Part shown: one piece after another, positions 16,521 to 27,054 of the stretch
How positions within the stretch are numbered: the first letter of the stretch is position 1
Layout of the letters: each line of letters begins with the position of its first letter
Origin: Pleomorphomonas sp. PLEO
GTDB lineage: Bacteria > Pseudomonadota > Alphaproteobacteria > Rhizobiales > Pleomorphomonadaceae
Direction: 5' to 3'
Assembly: GCF_041320595.1 (NCBI RefSeq)
Contig: NZ_CP166625.1
Span: forward strand, 3,842,001-3,906,000
Length of the DNA: 64,000 nucleotides
The notes under the pieces: generated by a model
Database searches by the model: none
Told to the model about the DNA's origin: nothing
What the model saw: the letters and a program-made list of their open reading frames with translations, nothing else
Made by a program: the position numbers and the translations under genes

Positions 16521-19199
16521 ATGCCAATCAATAGCCCGGCAGATCTCGACGCGCTGGTTTCCCGCGTTAAGCGCGCCCAGCAGATCTATGCGACGTTCTC
16601 CCAGGAGCAGGTCGACCTGATCTTCCGTCAGGCAGCCTTCGCCGCCGCCTCCGCCCGTATCCCGCTCGCCATGCAGGCGTTCGAGGAAACCGGCATGGGC
16701 GTGGTGGAAGACAAGGTCATCAAGAACCACTTCGCTTCCGAGTACATCTACAACAAGTACAAGGACGAAAAGACCTGCGGCGTGCTCGAAGAGGATGAGC
16801 TAGGCGGCACCATCACCATTGCCGAGCCGATCGGTTTGATCTGCGGCATTGTGCCGACCACCAACCCGACGTCGACCGCCATCTTCAAGGCGCTGATCAG
16901 CCTGAAGACCCGCAACGGCATCGTCTTCTCTCCGCATCCGCGCGCCAAGAAGTCGACCTGCGCCGCCGCAAAGCTGGTGCTTGACGCCGCCGTCGCCGCC
17001 GGCGCCCCGGCCGACATCATCGGCTGGATCGACACCCCGTCGGTCGAGCTGTCCAACGCCCTGATGCGTCACCCCGACGTCAACCTGATCCTGGCCACCG
17101 GTGGCCCGGCCATGGTGAAAGCGGCTTACTCCTCCGGCAAGCCCGCCATCGGCGTCGGCGCCGGTAATGCCCCGGTCGTCATTGACGAGTACGGCGACAT
17201 CAAGCGTGCTGTCGCCTCGATCCTGATGTCCAAGACCTTCGACAATGGCATGATCTGCGCCTCCGAGCAGGCGGTGATTGCCGTCGACAGCGTCTATGAC
17301 GCGGTGCGCGAGCGCTTCCACAGCCACGGCGGCTACATCCTCAGCGGCAACGAGTTGGGCGCGGTGCGCAACGTCGTATTCCCCGGCGGCCACCTCTCCC
17401 CCGATGTCGTCGGCCAGTCTGCCATCAAGATCGCCGCTTCCGCCGGCATCACCGTGCCGAACGACACCAAGATCCTGATCGGTGAGGTTGAAAGCGTCGA
17501 CGAGAGCGAGCCGTTCGCCCACGAGAAGCTGTCGCCGACACTGGCCCTCTACCGGCGTCCGGACTTCGAGTCCGCCGTCGACGCCGCCGCGGCCCTCGTC
17601 GTCCTCGGTGGTATCGGCCACACCTCGGTGCTGTATACCGACCAGGACAGCCACAAGGAGCGCGTCTCCCGGTTTGGCGACAGGATGAAGACGGCCCGCG
17701 TCCTGATCAACTCACCGGCCGCCCTCGGCGGCATCGGCGACCTTTACAACTTCAACCTGGCACCGTCTCTGACGCTGGGTTGCGGCAGCTGGGGTGGTAA
17801 TTCGATCTCCGACAACGTCGGCCCGAAGCACCTCATCAATCGCAAGACCGTCGCGAAGCGAGCCGAAAACATGCTCTGGCACAAGCTCCCCAAGTCCATC
17901 TACTTCCGCCGCGGCGCCATCGCCGAAGCGTTCAAGGACCTCGAGGGCAAGAAGCGCGCGCTGGTGGTTACCGACCGCTTCCTGTTCATCAACGGCTATG
18001 CCGATGGCGTCATTGAGCTCCTGAAGAAGCACGGCATGGACGTCGAGACCTATCATGACGTCGAGGCCGATCCGACGCTCACGGCCGTCCGCAAGGGCAC
18101 CGAGCGCGCCGTATCCTTCAAGCCGGACGTGATCGTCGCCTTCGGCGGCGGCTCGGCCATGGACGCGGCCAAGATCATGTGGGTGATGTACGAGCATCCG
18201 GAAGTCCACTTCGAGGACCTCGCGCTGCGCTTCATGGACATCCGCAAGCGCATCTACAAGTTCCCCAAGCTGGGTGTTAAGGCCGAGCTGGTCGCTATCC
18301 CGACCACCTCCGGCACCGGTTCGGAAGTGACGCCGTTCGCCGTCGTCACCGATGACGCCACCGGCATGAAGTACCCGCTCGCCGACTACGAGCTGACCCC
18401 GAACATGGCGATCATCGACGCCAACTTCGTCATGAACATGCCGAAGTCGCTGACCGCCTTCGGTGGCATCGATGCCGTCACCCATGCTCTGGAGGCCTAC
18501 GCTTCGGTCCTGGCCAACGAGTATTCCGACGGCCAGGCTCTGCAGGCGCTGAAGCTGCTCAAGGAGTATCTGCCGGCGTCCTACAAGGAAGGTGCCAACG
18601 ATCCGATCGCCCGCGAGAAGGTGCACAACGGCGCCACCATCGCCGGCATCGCTTTCGCCAACGCTTTCCTGGGTGTCTGCCACTCCATGGCCCACAAGCT
18701 CGGCGCGGCCTTCCACATCCCGCACGGCCTTGCCAACGCCCTGCTGATCTCCAACGTGATCCGCTACAACGCCAACAACAACCCGACCAAGCAGACGGCC
18801 TTTTCCCAGTATGACCGCCCGAAGGCTCGGGCTCGTTATGGCGAGATCGCCCAGCACCTTGGTCTCGGCGGCGAGCGGACGCAGCAGCGTGTCGAAAACC
18901 TGATCGCCTGGGTCGAAGAGCTGAAGAAGCAGCTCGACATTCCCGCCTCCATCCAGGCGGCCGGCGTGTCGGAGACCGACTTCCTCGCCAAGGTCGACAA
19001 GATCGCCGTCGAGGCCTTCGATGACCAGTGCACCGGCGCCAACCCGCGCTTCCCGCTGATCTCGGAGCTGAAGCAGATCCTGCTCGATAGCTACTACGGC
19101 CGTGCCTATGACGAGGCGTCCGAACACGCCGAGACGGAGGAGGCGGCTCAGCCTGTCGCGGCGATGAAGCCTTCCAAAGGTAAGAAAGCCGCGGAATAA
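16521..19199 (+). CDS. adhE: Bifunctional acetaldehyde-CoA/alcohol dehydrogenase
   Basis: AdhE reduces acetyl-CoA to acetaldehyde and then to ethanol, regenerating NAD+ in fermentation; family members assemble into spirosomes. The 892-residue product has an N-terminal aldehyde dehydrogenase domain with the catalytic cysteine in FDNGMICASEQ. The C-terminal iron-dependent alcohol dehydrogenase domain includes GTGSEVTPFAVVTDD and the metal-ligand histidines in GVCHSMAHKLG and FHIPHG. A short Glu/Ala/Lys-rich tail follows. The start at 16521 has GGAG six bases upstream; the frame opens earlier at 16446. Codon use is strongly C-ending, as in highly expressed genes. It is the first gene of the plus-strand energy block. 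Confidence 0.96.
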   Translation: MPINSPADLDALVSRVKRAQQIYATFSQEQVDLIFRQAAFAAASARIPLAMQAFEETGMGVVEDKVIKNHFASEYIYNKYKDEKTCGVLEEDELGGTITIAEPIGLICGIVPTTNPTSTAIFKALISLKTRNGIVFSPHPRAKKSTCAAAKLVLDAAVAAGAPADIIGWIDTPSVELSNALMRHPDVNLILATGGPAMVKAAYSSGKPAIGVGAGNAPVVIDEYGDIKRAVASILMSKTFDNGMICASEQAVIAVDSVYDAVRERFHSHGGYILSGNELGAVRNVVFPGGHLSPDVVGQSAIKIAASAGITVPNDTKILIGEVESVDESEPFAHEKLSPTLALYRRPDFESAVDAAAALVVLGGIGHTSVLYTDQDSHKERVSRFGDRMKTARVLINSPAALGGIGDLYNFNLAPSLTLGCGSWGGNSISDNVGPKHLINRKTVAKRAENMLWHKLPKSIYFRRGAIAEAFKDLEGKKRALVVTDRFLFINGYADGVIELLKKHGMDVETYHDVEADPTLTAVRKGTERAVSFKPDVIVAFGGGSAMDAAKIMWVMYEHPEVHFEDLALRFMDIRKRIYKFPKLGVKAELVAIPTTSGTGSEVTPFAVVTDDATGMKYPLADYELTPNMAIIDANFVMNMPKSLTAFGGIDAVTHALEAYASVLANEYSDGQALQALKLLKEYLPASYKEGANDPIAREKVHNGATIAGIAFANAFLGVCHSMAHKLGAAFHIPHGLANALLISNVIRYNANNNPTKQTAFSQYDRPKARARYGEIAQHLGLGGERTQQRVENLIAWVEELKKQLDIPASIQAAGVSETDFLAKVDKIAVEAFDDQCTGANPRFPLISELKQILLDSYYGRAYDEASEHAETEEAAQPVAAMKPSKGKKAAE

Positions 19200-19216
19200 G
19201 CGTTAAACATAGACCA

Positions 19217-19246
19217 ACGGAGGCGGGGCAACCCGCCTCCGTTTTG
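19217..19246 (+). terminator. Rho-independent terminator after adhE
   Basis: An 11-bp GC-rich stem (19217-19227 with 19232-19242) with a GCAA loop is followed by a TTTTGCTTT run, 17 bases after the adhE stop. It should separate adhE transcription from gap. Confidence 0.9.
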
Positions 19247-19404
19247 CTTTCGGAAGCCTTCAATCCTTCTGAAGTGACAACCCGCCCCCACCGGCGTACA
19301 CCAAGCTTATCCGGATTTCGGACAACTTTTCACGAGCATCTCAAGGCTCTCCGCAAGGATCCATCGATGCCGCGAAAGATAAACAGATCGTTTGGGAGAT
19401 GAAT

Positions 19405-20415
<1,011 letters not shown>

Positions 20416-20442
20416 GATAGACCGCCAGGTTAAAATTCGAGG

Positions 20443-20472
20443 ACCCCGCCCGCAAAGGCGGGGTTCTTTTTT
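20443..20472 (+). terminator. Rho-independent terminator after gap
   Basis: An 8-bp stem ACCCCGCC/GGCGGGGT (20443-20450, 20457-20464) with a six-base loop is followed by a run of six T. It lies 28 bases after the gap stop codon. Confidence 0.9.
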
Positions 20473-20651
20473 CCGGCTGCGAGTTGTTTGCGGGGCTGCC
20501 TTGCGACACTGCGACGGAAGCGGCCCTTCCCCTTGCAGCGGCCTTGCGTGTATACGAAGGCAACGCTCGCGAGGGGTTTCCCTTAAGGGCCAAACCCGAA
20601 GAGATTTTCCGGTCGGACAATCCCAGGGTCGACAGACGTCAAGGAGCAGAC

Positions 20652-22115
20652 ATGAGCGCGCCGGCATCCTCGCAAACGGGCACCAATCCCAAGATCCGCC
20701 GGCGTCAAACCAAGGTGGTCGCCACCCTGGGGCCGGCCTCCGGCACCATCGAAGTGATCCGCGAATTGGTCGCAGCCGGCGCCGACGTGTTCCGTCTCAA
20801 TTTCAGCCACGGCGCGCATGACGAACATCGCGCCCGTTTCGACATGCTGCGGCAGGTGGAAGCCGAGACCGGCCGCCCAATCGCCGTCATGGCCGATCTG
20901 CAAGGTCCGAAGCTGCGCATTTCAACCTTCACCGACGGATCGATCGATCTTGTCGAAGGCCAGACCTTCCGACTCGATCTCTCCGCCGAGCCCGGCGACA
21001 CCACTCGCGTTGGCCTGCCGCATCCCGAGATCTTCGCCGCCCTCCAGCCCAACACCGACGTGCTGCTCGACGACGGCCGCGTCCGCCTGCATGTCGTGAG
21101 CTGCGCCAACGATCACGCAATCACCACGGTGGTCAGCGGTCGCGCCCTCTCCAACCGCAAGGGCGTCAACGTGCCGGACGTGGTGCTGCCACTCTCCGCA
21201 CTGACGCCAAAGGATCGCAAAGACCTTACTTTTGCGCTGAAACTCGGCGTGGACTGGATCGCGCTTTCTTTCGTCCAGCGGCCGGAGGATCTCATCGAGG
21301 CCCGTGCGTTGATCGGTGACCGCGCGGCGCTGCTTGCCAAGATCGAAAAGCCGCAGGCCATCGACAGTCTGAGCGCCATTATCGAACTCGCCGACGGCGT
21401 CATGGTGGCGCGCGGCGATCTCGGTGTCGAGATGCGCCCGGAGGACGTGCCGACGCTGCAGAAGCGCATCGTCCGCGAGGCGCGCCAGGCCGGCAAGCCG
21501 GTCATCGTCGCCACGCAGATGCTGGAATCGATGGTGACCAGCCCGGCGCCCACCCGGGCCGAGGCTTCCGACGTCGCCACCGCGGTATTCGACGGTGCCG
21601 ACGCGGTCATGTTGTCAGCTGAAACGGCCGCTGGTGCTTACCCCGTGGCCGCCGTGGCGATCATGGACAGCATTGCCCAACGCGTCGAACATGACCCTTT
21701 GTACCGCCAAATCATCGAAGCGCAGCGCCTGCCCTTCGGCGCCGAAACTTCTTCGGACGCCATCACCCACGCTGCCAATCAGATCGCCAGCGCCCTCGGT
21801 GCCAAGGCTATCATCACCTACACTGCCACCGGCTCGACGACATTGCGCGTTACCCGCGAGCGGCCGGGCGTGCCAGTGCTCTGCGTGACGCCAGACCTCA
21901 TCAAGACTCGTAAGCTGATGCTCGCCTATGGCGTGCTGGTCATCCCGAGCCCGCCGTTCCGTCGTTTCCAGGACAAAGTGAACACGGGTGTTGCACTGGC
22001 CAGTGACCTCGGCATTGCCAAGTTCGGCGATACGCTGGTGGTGACCGCCGGCGAAGGCGTGCCAGGTTCAACAAACGTGTTGCGCATCGTCACCGTCGGC
22101 GAGGCGGCTTTCTGA
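20652..22115 (+). CDS. pyk: Pyruvate kinase
   Basis: Pyruvate kinase makes pyruvate and ATP from phosphoenolpyruvate. The 487-residue product shows the N-terminal TKVVATLGPAS, the catalytic Lys in AKIEKPQAI, the metal-binding MVARGDLGVEM, and a complete C-terminal regulatory domain (TYTATGSTTLRV). The start at 20652 follows AAGGAG by six bases; the longer open frame back to 20484 lacks homology. It sits between gap and focA and supplies the PflB substrate. Confidence 0.95.
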   Translation: MSAPASSQTGTNPKIRRRQTKVVATLGPASGTIEVIRELVAAGADVFRLNFSHGAHDEHRARFDMLRQVEAETGRPIAVMADLQGPKLRISTFTDGSIDLVEGQTFRLDLSAEPGDTTRVGLPHPEIFAALQPNTDVLLDDGRVRLHVVSCANDHAITTVVSGRALSNRKGVNVPDVVLPLSALTPKDRKDLTFALKLGVDWIALSFVQRPEDLIEARALIGDRAALLAKIEKPQAIDSLSAIIELADGVMVARGDLGVEMRPEDVPTLQKRIVREARQAGKPVIVATQMLESMVTSPAPTRAEASDVATAVFDGADAVMLSAETAAGAYPVAAVAIMDSIAQRVEHDPLYRQIIEAQRLPFGAETSSDAITHAANQIASALGAKAIITYTATGSTTLRVTRERPGVPVLCVTPDLIKTRKLMLAYGVLVIPSPPFRRFQDKVNTGVALASDLGIAKFGDTLVVTAGEGVPGSTNVLRIVTVGEAAF

Positions 22116-22365
22116 GCCGCTGACGCCGCCGCCAACGACGCGTTATTTGCCATGTGTTGTCCGCGTTCCTCGCTAAGGGGAGCGCTAAACTTGTTGTAGC
22201 AGGCGCGTCGGCGCGCGATTTCGCCGGCTGAAGCGCGGCGGCAGGCCGCGGATCGGCAAGGCTGAGGCCATTGCCAGACCGAAACCTGCGTAATTCTCTC
22301 CTCTTTACATTTATGCGCCGAGCGGTATCGCTGGCGCGGAATAAGTTGAACCGGAGATACCCCAA
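22116..22365. other. Intergenic region upstream of focA
   Basis: These 250 bases separate pyk and focA. No ORF or clear terminator was seen. The last 70 bases are AT-richer and probably contain the focA promoter; CCGGAG lies eight bases before the focA ATG. I looked for a TTGAT-N4-ATCAA FNR box here and did not find one. Confidence 0.4.
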
Positions 22366-23277
22366 ATGGCGGACAATGTGCCCGGACAGGCCAACACAAT
22401 CCTTGGCCTCGATGCCTACGCACCGGCCGAGATCCAGGAGAAGGTCGAAAAGCTAGGCGTCAAGAAGGCGCGCATGCCGATGCTCGCCAGCTTGTCGTTG
22501 GCGGTCGTTGCCGGCGGATCGATCGGCCTCGGCGCGCTGTTCTTCGGCATTGTGCTGGCCGACCCAACGCTCGGCTTTGCAGCTCAGCGCCTGCTTGGTG
22601 GTCTCGTCTTCACCCTCGGTCTGGCGCTGGTGATGATTGGCGGCGCGGAGCTGTTTACCGGCAACTGCCTGATCGTCATGGCCTGGGCCAACCGTCAGCT
22701 CGGCACCGGCGAAGTGCTCCGCAACTGGGCAATCATCTGGTTCGGCAACCTTCTGGGCGCGCTCGGCCTCGTCTTCCTCGTCTATATGGCTCACACGGCG
22801 GCGCTCAACAACGACGCCTTCGGCAACGGCATGATCAAGCTCGCCGCCGGCAAGGTGGCACCCGATGCCGTGACCATCTTTTTCAAGGGCGTGCTCTGCA
22901 ATATCCTGGTCTGTCTCGCCGTCTGGCTCAGCTATGCCGGTCGCTCGGTGACCGACAAGCTGTTCGGCATGGTACTGCCGGTTACCGCCTTCATCGCCGC
23001 CGGTTTCGAGCACTGCGTCGCCAACATGTTCATTCTGCCCTACGCCTGGGTGTTGGTTCAGACCGGCCACGCCCCCGAGGGCGTCGACGTGTCGGTGCTG
23101 ACCTTTGGTGCGATCATTCACAACCTCATACCCGCCACGCTTGGCAATATCGTTGGCGGCGCCGGATTCGTCGGCGGCCTCTACTGGCTGGTCTATCGCA
23201 AGGCTCTGGGCGGGTTGACGCCGCTCTCCACCAAAGAACAGCACCAAATGCAGGGCAGATCTTCCAGGAATGGATAA
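22366..23277 (+). CDS. focA: Formate/nitrite (FNT) family channel, FocA-like
   Basis: This 303-residue inner-membrane protein has six predicted transmembrane helices and FNT signatures (GGAELFTGNCLIVMAW, KGVLCNILVCLAVW, FEHCVANMF, NLIPATLGNIVGG). FNT pentamers move formate, nitrite or hydrosulfide. The nearby pflB and pflA make formate the likely substrate. Unlike the classical focA-pflB operon, a terminator and a 560-base gap separate it from pflB. Confidence 0.9.
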   Translation: MADNVPGQANTILGLDAYAPAEIQEKVEKLGVKKARMPMLASLSLAVVAGGSIGLGALFFGIVLADPTLGFAAQRLLGGLVFTLGLALVMIGGAELFTGNCLIVMAWANRQLGTGEVLRNWAIIWFGNLLGALGLVFLVYMAHTAALNNDAFGNGMIKLAAGKVAPDAVTIFFKGVLCNILVCLAVWLSYAGRSVTDKLFGMVLPVTAFIAAGFEHCVANMFILPYAWVLVQTGHAPEGVDVSVLTFGAIIHNLIPATLGNIVGGAGFVGGLYWLVYRKALGGLTPLSTKEQHQMQGRSSRNG

Positions 23278-23370
23278 CCGTTTGGAATTGTTCGGCTGGC
23301 TGGCGCTGCATAGGATGCAACGCTGCTGCGCGGGCCTGCATGGCTTGGACAAAAGCTTCAACGTGATCTC

Positions 23371-23399
23371 GAGGGGCCCCGACAGGCCCCTCTCTTTTT
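23371..23399 (+). terminator. Rho-independent terminator after focA
   Basis: Stem GAGGGGCC/GGCCCCTC (23371-23378, 23385-23392) with a CCGACA loop and the T-rich tail TCTTTTT, 93 bases after the focA stop. Confidence 0.85.
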
Positions 23400-23836
23400 A
23401 GTTGCAACGACCCGGGCAACTGAAAATATCGAGAGACGTCCAAATACTGTTGCGACGCATTCCCACAGCCGTAAAATTGGCTGTTTTCCTTCATGTTTTT
23501 AAAAGTCGCACTATTTGGCGATTTTCTAAAAGGTTTCAGTTTCTTCTCCGCTTTTTGCCTTGACGAGAAGGAAGCACCAAGCACGCAGGCAACCGCAACC
23601 AAAAGCTGCATGCATATCCGGGTGGGCTGATCTCCCCCACGCGCACGCCCCGCCAAGAAGCTCGGCAATAGAGCAGGATTACTTACTTAACCTTTGAACT
23701 CATATATTACATGAAGGGTGCAGGGCACCTGCAAATCACCGTGATTCAGCAGGACCACGTAAGTAATTTATGTTATACGTTCTCGAACGCATAACTTTCC
23801 GGCCATCGAGCTGGTGATAGAACTGGAGAGAAAGCC
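23400..23836. promoter_or_regulatory. pflB upstream region with 9-base inverted repeat and nested dyads
   Basis: This is an AT-rich 437-base region without a convincing gene. ATTACTTAC (23678-23686) pairs perfectly with GTAAGTAAT (23759-23767). Between them lie the hairpin TGCAGG-GCA-CCTGCA (23719-23733) and the dyad AATCAC-C-GTGATT (23734-23746). If transcribed, this would be a closed multi-helix leader of about 90 bases ending 69 bases before the pflB ATG; it may instead be a set of operators. ACCTTTGAACTCA (23690-23702) resembles a motif upstream of adhE. CTGGAGAG precedes the ATG. Confidence 0.5.
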
Positions 23837-26122
23837 ATGAACGTCTATGCGCGCGAACCGTTCGATACACTCGACACGGAGCTCACCGCCCAGGACCCCT
23901 GGCGCGGCTTTCTTCCCGGCACGTGGACGCGTGAGATCGACGTCCGCAGCTTCATTATCGCCAACGTAACTCCCTATGTGGGCGACGCCGGTTTTCTGGC
24001 TGGCATCACGCCGCGCACCGCCGACCTGTGGGAAAAGCTGAAGGTTCAGCTCAAGGCCGAACGCGACAAGGGCGGCGTGCTCGACGTCGACGTCTCCACC
24101 CCGTCTTCCATTACCTCGCACAAGGCCGGCTACATCGCCGAGGATCTTGAGCAGATCGTCGGCCTGCAGACCGATGCGCCGCTGAAGCGCGCCATCATGC
24201 CGTTCGGCGGCTATCGCATGGTCAAGAACGGCCTCGAAGCCTTTGGCTTCAAGCCCGACACTTCCCTCGACAAGATATTCCCCAAGCTTCGCAAGACCCA
24301 CAATGACGCGGTCTTCGATGTCTATACCCCCGAGGCGCTGGCCTGCCGCAAGTCCGGCATTATCACCGGCCTGCCGGACGCCTACGGCCGTGGCCGCATC
24401 ATTGGTGACTATCGCCGGGTCGCTCTTTACGGCGTCAATCGCCTGATCGAGGACAAGCAGGCCCAGCTCAAGAGCTTCGAGCTCGCCACCATCGACGAAG
24501 AGGTACTGCGCTCCCGGGAAGAGACGGCCGAGCAGATCAAGGCGCTGAAGGAACTCGTCAAGCTTGGCGAGATCTACGGCTTCGACCTCACCCGCCCGGC
24601 CATGAATGGCCGCGAGGCGGTGCAGTGGACCTACCTCGCCTATCTCGCGGCGGTGAAGGAAGCCAACGGCGCTGCCATGTCGCTCGGTCGCGTTTCCAGC
24701 TTCCTCGATATCTTCATCCAGCGGGATATCGTCGAAGGCGAGCTCAACGAGGCCGAGGCGCAGGAGCTGTTCGACCACTTCGTGATGAAGCTCCGCATCG
24801 TCCGCTTCCTGAGGACACCGGAATACGACCAGTTGTTCTCGGGCGATCCGACCTGGGTCACCGAGTCGCTGGGTGGCATGGCCATTGACGGTCGCCCGCT
24901 GGTGACCAAATCTTCATTCCGCATGCTCAACACGCTGAACACCCTCGGCCCGGCCCCCGAACCGAACCTTACGGTGCTGTGGTCGGAAAACCTGCCGAAG
25001 GGCTTCCGCGACTTCTGCGCCGAGACCTCCATCAAGACTTCGTCGATCCAGTACGAGAACGACGACCTGATGCGCCCCTATTGGGGTGACGACTACGGCA
25101 TCGCCTGCTGCGTTTCCGCCATGCGCATCGGCAAGCAGATGCAATTCTTCGGTGCTCGCGCCAACCTCGCCAAGACGCTGCTGTATGCGATCAACGGCGG
25201 CCGCGACGAGAAGAGCGGCGCCCAGGTTGGTCCCGCCCTCGCTCCGGTGGTCGGCGACTATCTCGACTACGAGGACGTCAAGACTAGGTTCCTGCCGATG
25301 ATGGAGTGGCTTGCCCGCGTCTACGTCAACGCGCTCAATTCCATCCACTACATGCACGACAAGTACATGTACGAGCGGATCGAGATGGCGCTGCACGACC
25401 GTGACATCCTCAGGACCATGGCCTGCGGCATCGCCGGCCTGTCGGTCGCGGCGGATAGCCTCAGCGCGATCAAGTACGCGAAGGTGAAGATCATCCGCGA
25501 CGAGCGCGGTCTTGCCACCGACTTCGAGATCGAGGGCGACTATCCGGCCTTTGGCAACAACGACGACCGTGTCGATGACATCGCCGTCTGGCTGACCGAA
25601 ACGTTCATGGGCTGCATTCGCAAGCACAAGACTTATCGCAACGCCATGCCGACCCAGTCGATCCTGACGATCACCTCCAACGTCGTCTATGGCAAGAAGA
25701 CCGGCAACACGCCTGACGGCCGCAAGGCCGGCCAGCCCTTCGCACCGGGTGCCAACCCGATGCATGGCCGCGACAAGAATGGCGCCGTCGCCTCCATGGC
25801 CTCGGTGGCAAAGCTCCCCTACGCTCATGCGCAGGATGGCATCAGCTACACCTTCTCGATCGTGCCGTCGGCTCTCGGCTCCACCGACGAAGACCGGGTC
25901 GAAAACCTCGACAATCTGCTCAGCGGCTACTTCATGCAGGGTGGCCACCACATCAACGTCAACGTGTTCGATCGCGAGACGCTGGTCGACGCCATGGAGC
26001 ACCCCGAGCTCTATCCGCAGCTGACCATCCGCGTGTCGGGCTACGCGGTGAACTTCATCAAGCTGACGCGCGAGCAGCAACTGGATGTCATCAGCCGGAC
26101 CTTCCATGGCGCAACAAACTAA
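23837..26122 (+). CDS. pflB: Pyruvate formate-lyase (formate C-acetyltransferase)
   Basis: PflB is a glycyl-radical enzyme that cleaves pyruvate and CoA to formate and acetyl-CoA under anoxia. The 761-residue product has the adjacent active-site cysteines Cys424-Cys425 (GIACCVSAM) and the radical glycine Gly735 in RVSGYAVNF near the C-terminus. This pattern marks a true PFL rather than a choline or glycerol lyase. It is followed by its activase pflA with a 17-base overlap. Codon use indicates high expression. Confidence 0.97.
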   Translation: MNVYAREPFDTLDTELTAQDPWRGFLPGTWTREIDVRSFIIANVTPYVGDAGFLAGITPRTADLWEKLKVQLKAERDKGGVLDVDVSTPSSITSHKAGYIAEDLEQIVGLQTDAPLKRAIMPFGGYRMVKNGLEAFGFKPDTSLDKIFPKLRKTHNDAVFDVYTPEALACRKSGIITGLPDAYGRGRIIGDYRRVALYGVNRLIEDKQAQLKSFELATIDEEVLRSREETAEQIKALKELVKLGEIYGFDLTRPAMNGREAVQWTYLAYLAAVKEANGAAMSLGRVSSFLDIFIQRDIVEGELNEAEAQELFDHFVMKLRIVRFLRTPEYDQLFSGDPTWVTESLGGMAIDGRPLVTKSSFRMLNTLNTLGPAPEPNLTVLWSENLPKGFRDFCAETSIKTSSIQYENDDLMRPYWGDDYGIACCVSAMRIGKQMQFFGARANLAKTLLYAINGGRDEKSGAQVGPALAPVVGDYLDYEDVKTRFLPMMEWLARVYVNALNSIHYMHDKYMYERIEMALHDRDILRTMACGIAGLSVAADSLSAIKYAKVKIIRDERGLATDFEIEGDYPAFGNNDDRVDDIAVWLTETFMGCIRKHKTYRNAMPTQSILTITSNVVYGKKTGNTPDGRKAGQPFAPGANPMHGRDKNGAVASMASVAKLPYAHAQDGISYTFSIVPSALGSTDEDRVENLDNLLSGYFMQGGHHINVNVFDRETLVDAMEHPELYPQLTIRVSGYAVNFIKLTREQQLDVISRTFHGATN

Positions 26123-26924
26123 CCTCCTCGACCTCCGGGACGCTCAGCGCGCCCCGGGCGTCCACGCCGACGGTGGACACCTTGCCCACCGTCCGGTGGC
26201 CCATGGTTTCGTTCACTCCAAGGATGCCGGCGGCGCCGTCGACGGGCCAGGCATCCGCTACGTGTTGTTCGTCTCCGGCTGCCCGCTTCGCTGCCAATAT
26301 TGTCACAACCCCGACACCTGGCACATGCGCAAGGGCAAGGAGACCTCGGTGCGCGAGGTGGTGGCCGAGATGGCCAGCTACTCCAACTTCCTGAAGCGCG
26401 CCAAGGGTGGCATCACCATCTCCGGTGGAGAGCCGCTGACGCAGGTGGAATTTGTCGGAGAGGTATTCCACGCCGCCAAGGCGATGGGCCTTCATACGGC
26501 CCTCGATACCTCCGGCTTTCTCGGCAAACGCGTCAGTGACGAGATGCTTGAGGACATCGACCTCGTACTGCTCGATATCAAGGCCTTCACCGAGGAAACC
26601 TATTTCGAGGTGACCGGTGCCCAGTTGCAGCCGACGCTCGACTTTGCCCGCCGCCTTTCGGCCAAGGGCAAGAAGATCTGGCTGCGTTACGTGCTGGTGC
26701 CGGGTCTCACCGATAAGCTGGACGAGATCGAGGGCCTCGCCGCCTTCGCTGCCGAACTCGGCGTGGTCGAGCGGGTCGACGTGCTGCCCTTCCACAAGCT
26801 CGGTGAGTTCAAGTGGAAGGAATGTGGCCGCGATTACAAGCTGGCCGATACCGAGGCGCCGGCGCGCGAACTGGTCGAAGAGGTGCGCTCGATCTTCCGC
26901 AACCACGGCCTGAAGGCAGGTTGA
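26106..26924 (+). CDS. pflA: Pyruvate formate-lyase activating enzyme
   Basis: This radical SAM enzyme installs the glycyl radical on PflB. The 272-residue product carries the C-x3-C-x2-C cluster Cys59, Cys63, Cys66 (CPLRCQYC), the GGEP motif in ISGGEPLTQ, and the DGPGIR segment. The ATG at 26106 lies inside pflB (17-base overlap). This gives an N-terminal extension of about 25 residues over typical PflA, so a later GTG start near 26200 is possible. A terminator follows. Confidence 0.95.
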   Translation: MAQQTNLLDLRDAQRAPGVHADGGHLAHRPVAHGFVHSKDAGGAVDGPGIRYVLFVSGCPLRCQYCHNPDTWHMRKGKETSVREVVAEMASYSNFLKRAKGGITISGGEPLTQVEFVGEVFHAAKAMGLHTALDTSGFLGKRVSDEMLEDIDLVLLDIKAFTEETYFEVTGAQLQPTLDFARRLSAKGKKIWLRYVLVPGLTDKLDEIEGLAAFAAELGVVERVDVLPFHKLGEFKWKECGRDYKLADTEAPARELVEEVRSIFRNHGLKAG

Positions 26925-26952
26925 GACCGATCTGATCATTCATTGAAAAGAG

Positions 26953-26988
26953 GGTCCGGAACTGGGAACGGTTCCGGACCTTCTTTTT
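26953..26988 (+). terminator. Rho-independent terminator after pflA
   Basis: A 10-bp stem (26953-26962 with 26971-26980) with an eight-base loop is followed by TTCTTTTT, 28 bases past the pflA stop. Confidence 0.9.
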
Positions 26989-27007
26989 CGACTCGAAGCT
27001 TTGGTCG

Positions 27008-27035
27008 CAAAAGCCGGGAGCGCCGAAGCGCTCCC
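27008..27035 (-). terminator. Rho-independent terminator of the EF-G-like gene
   Basis: Stem GGGAGCGC/GCGCTCCC (27016-27023, 27028-27035). On the minus strand it closes a TTCG tetraloop and is followed by GGCTTTTG. It lies 20 bases beyond the stop of the gene ending at 27055. Confidence 0.7.
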
Positions 27036-27054
27036 ATTTCGCTCCTCGGACAGC

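Noticed and set aside
17712-19127. 471-codon minus-strand open frame antisense to adhE
   Set aside because: No recognisable domain, and adhE is full-length and intact on the plus strand.
23678-23767. pfl/ZTP riboswitch upstream of pflB
   Set aside because: The conserved pseudoknot sequences of that motif are not present; only generic inverted repeats are seen.
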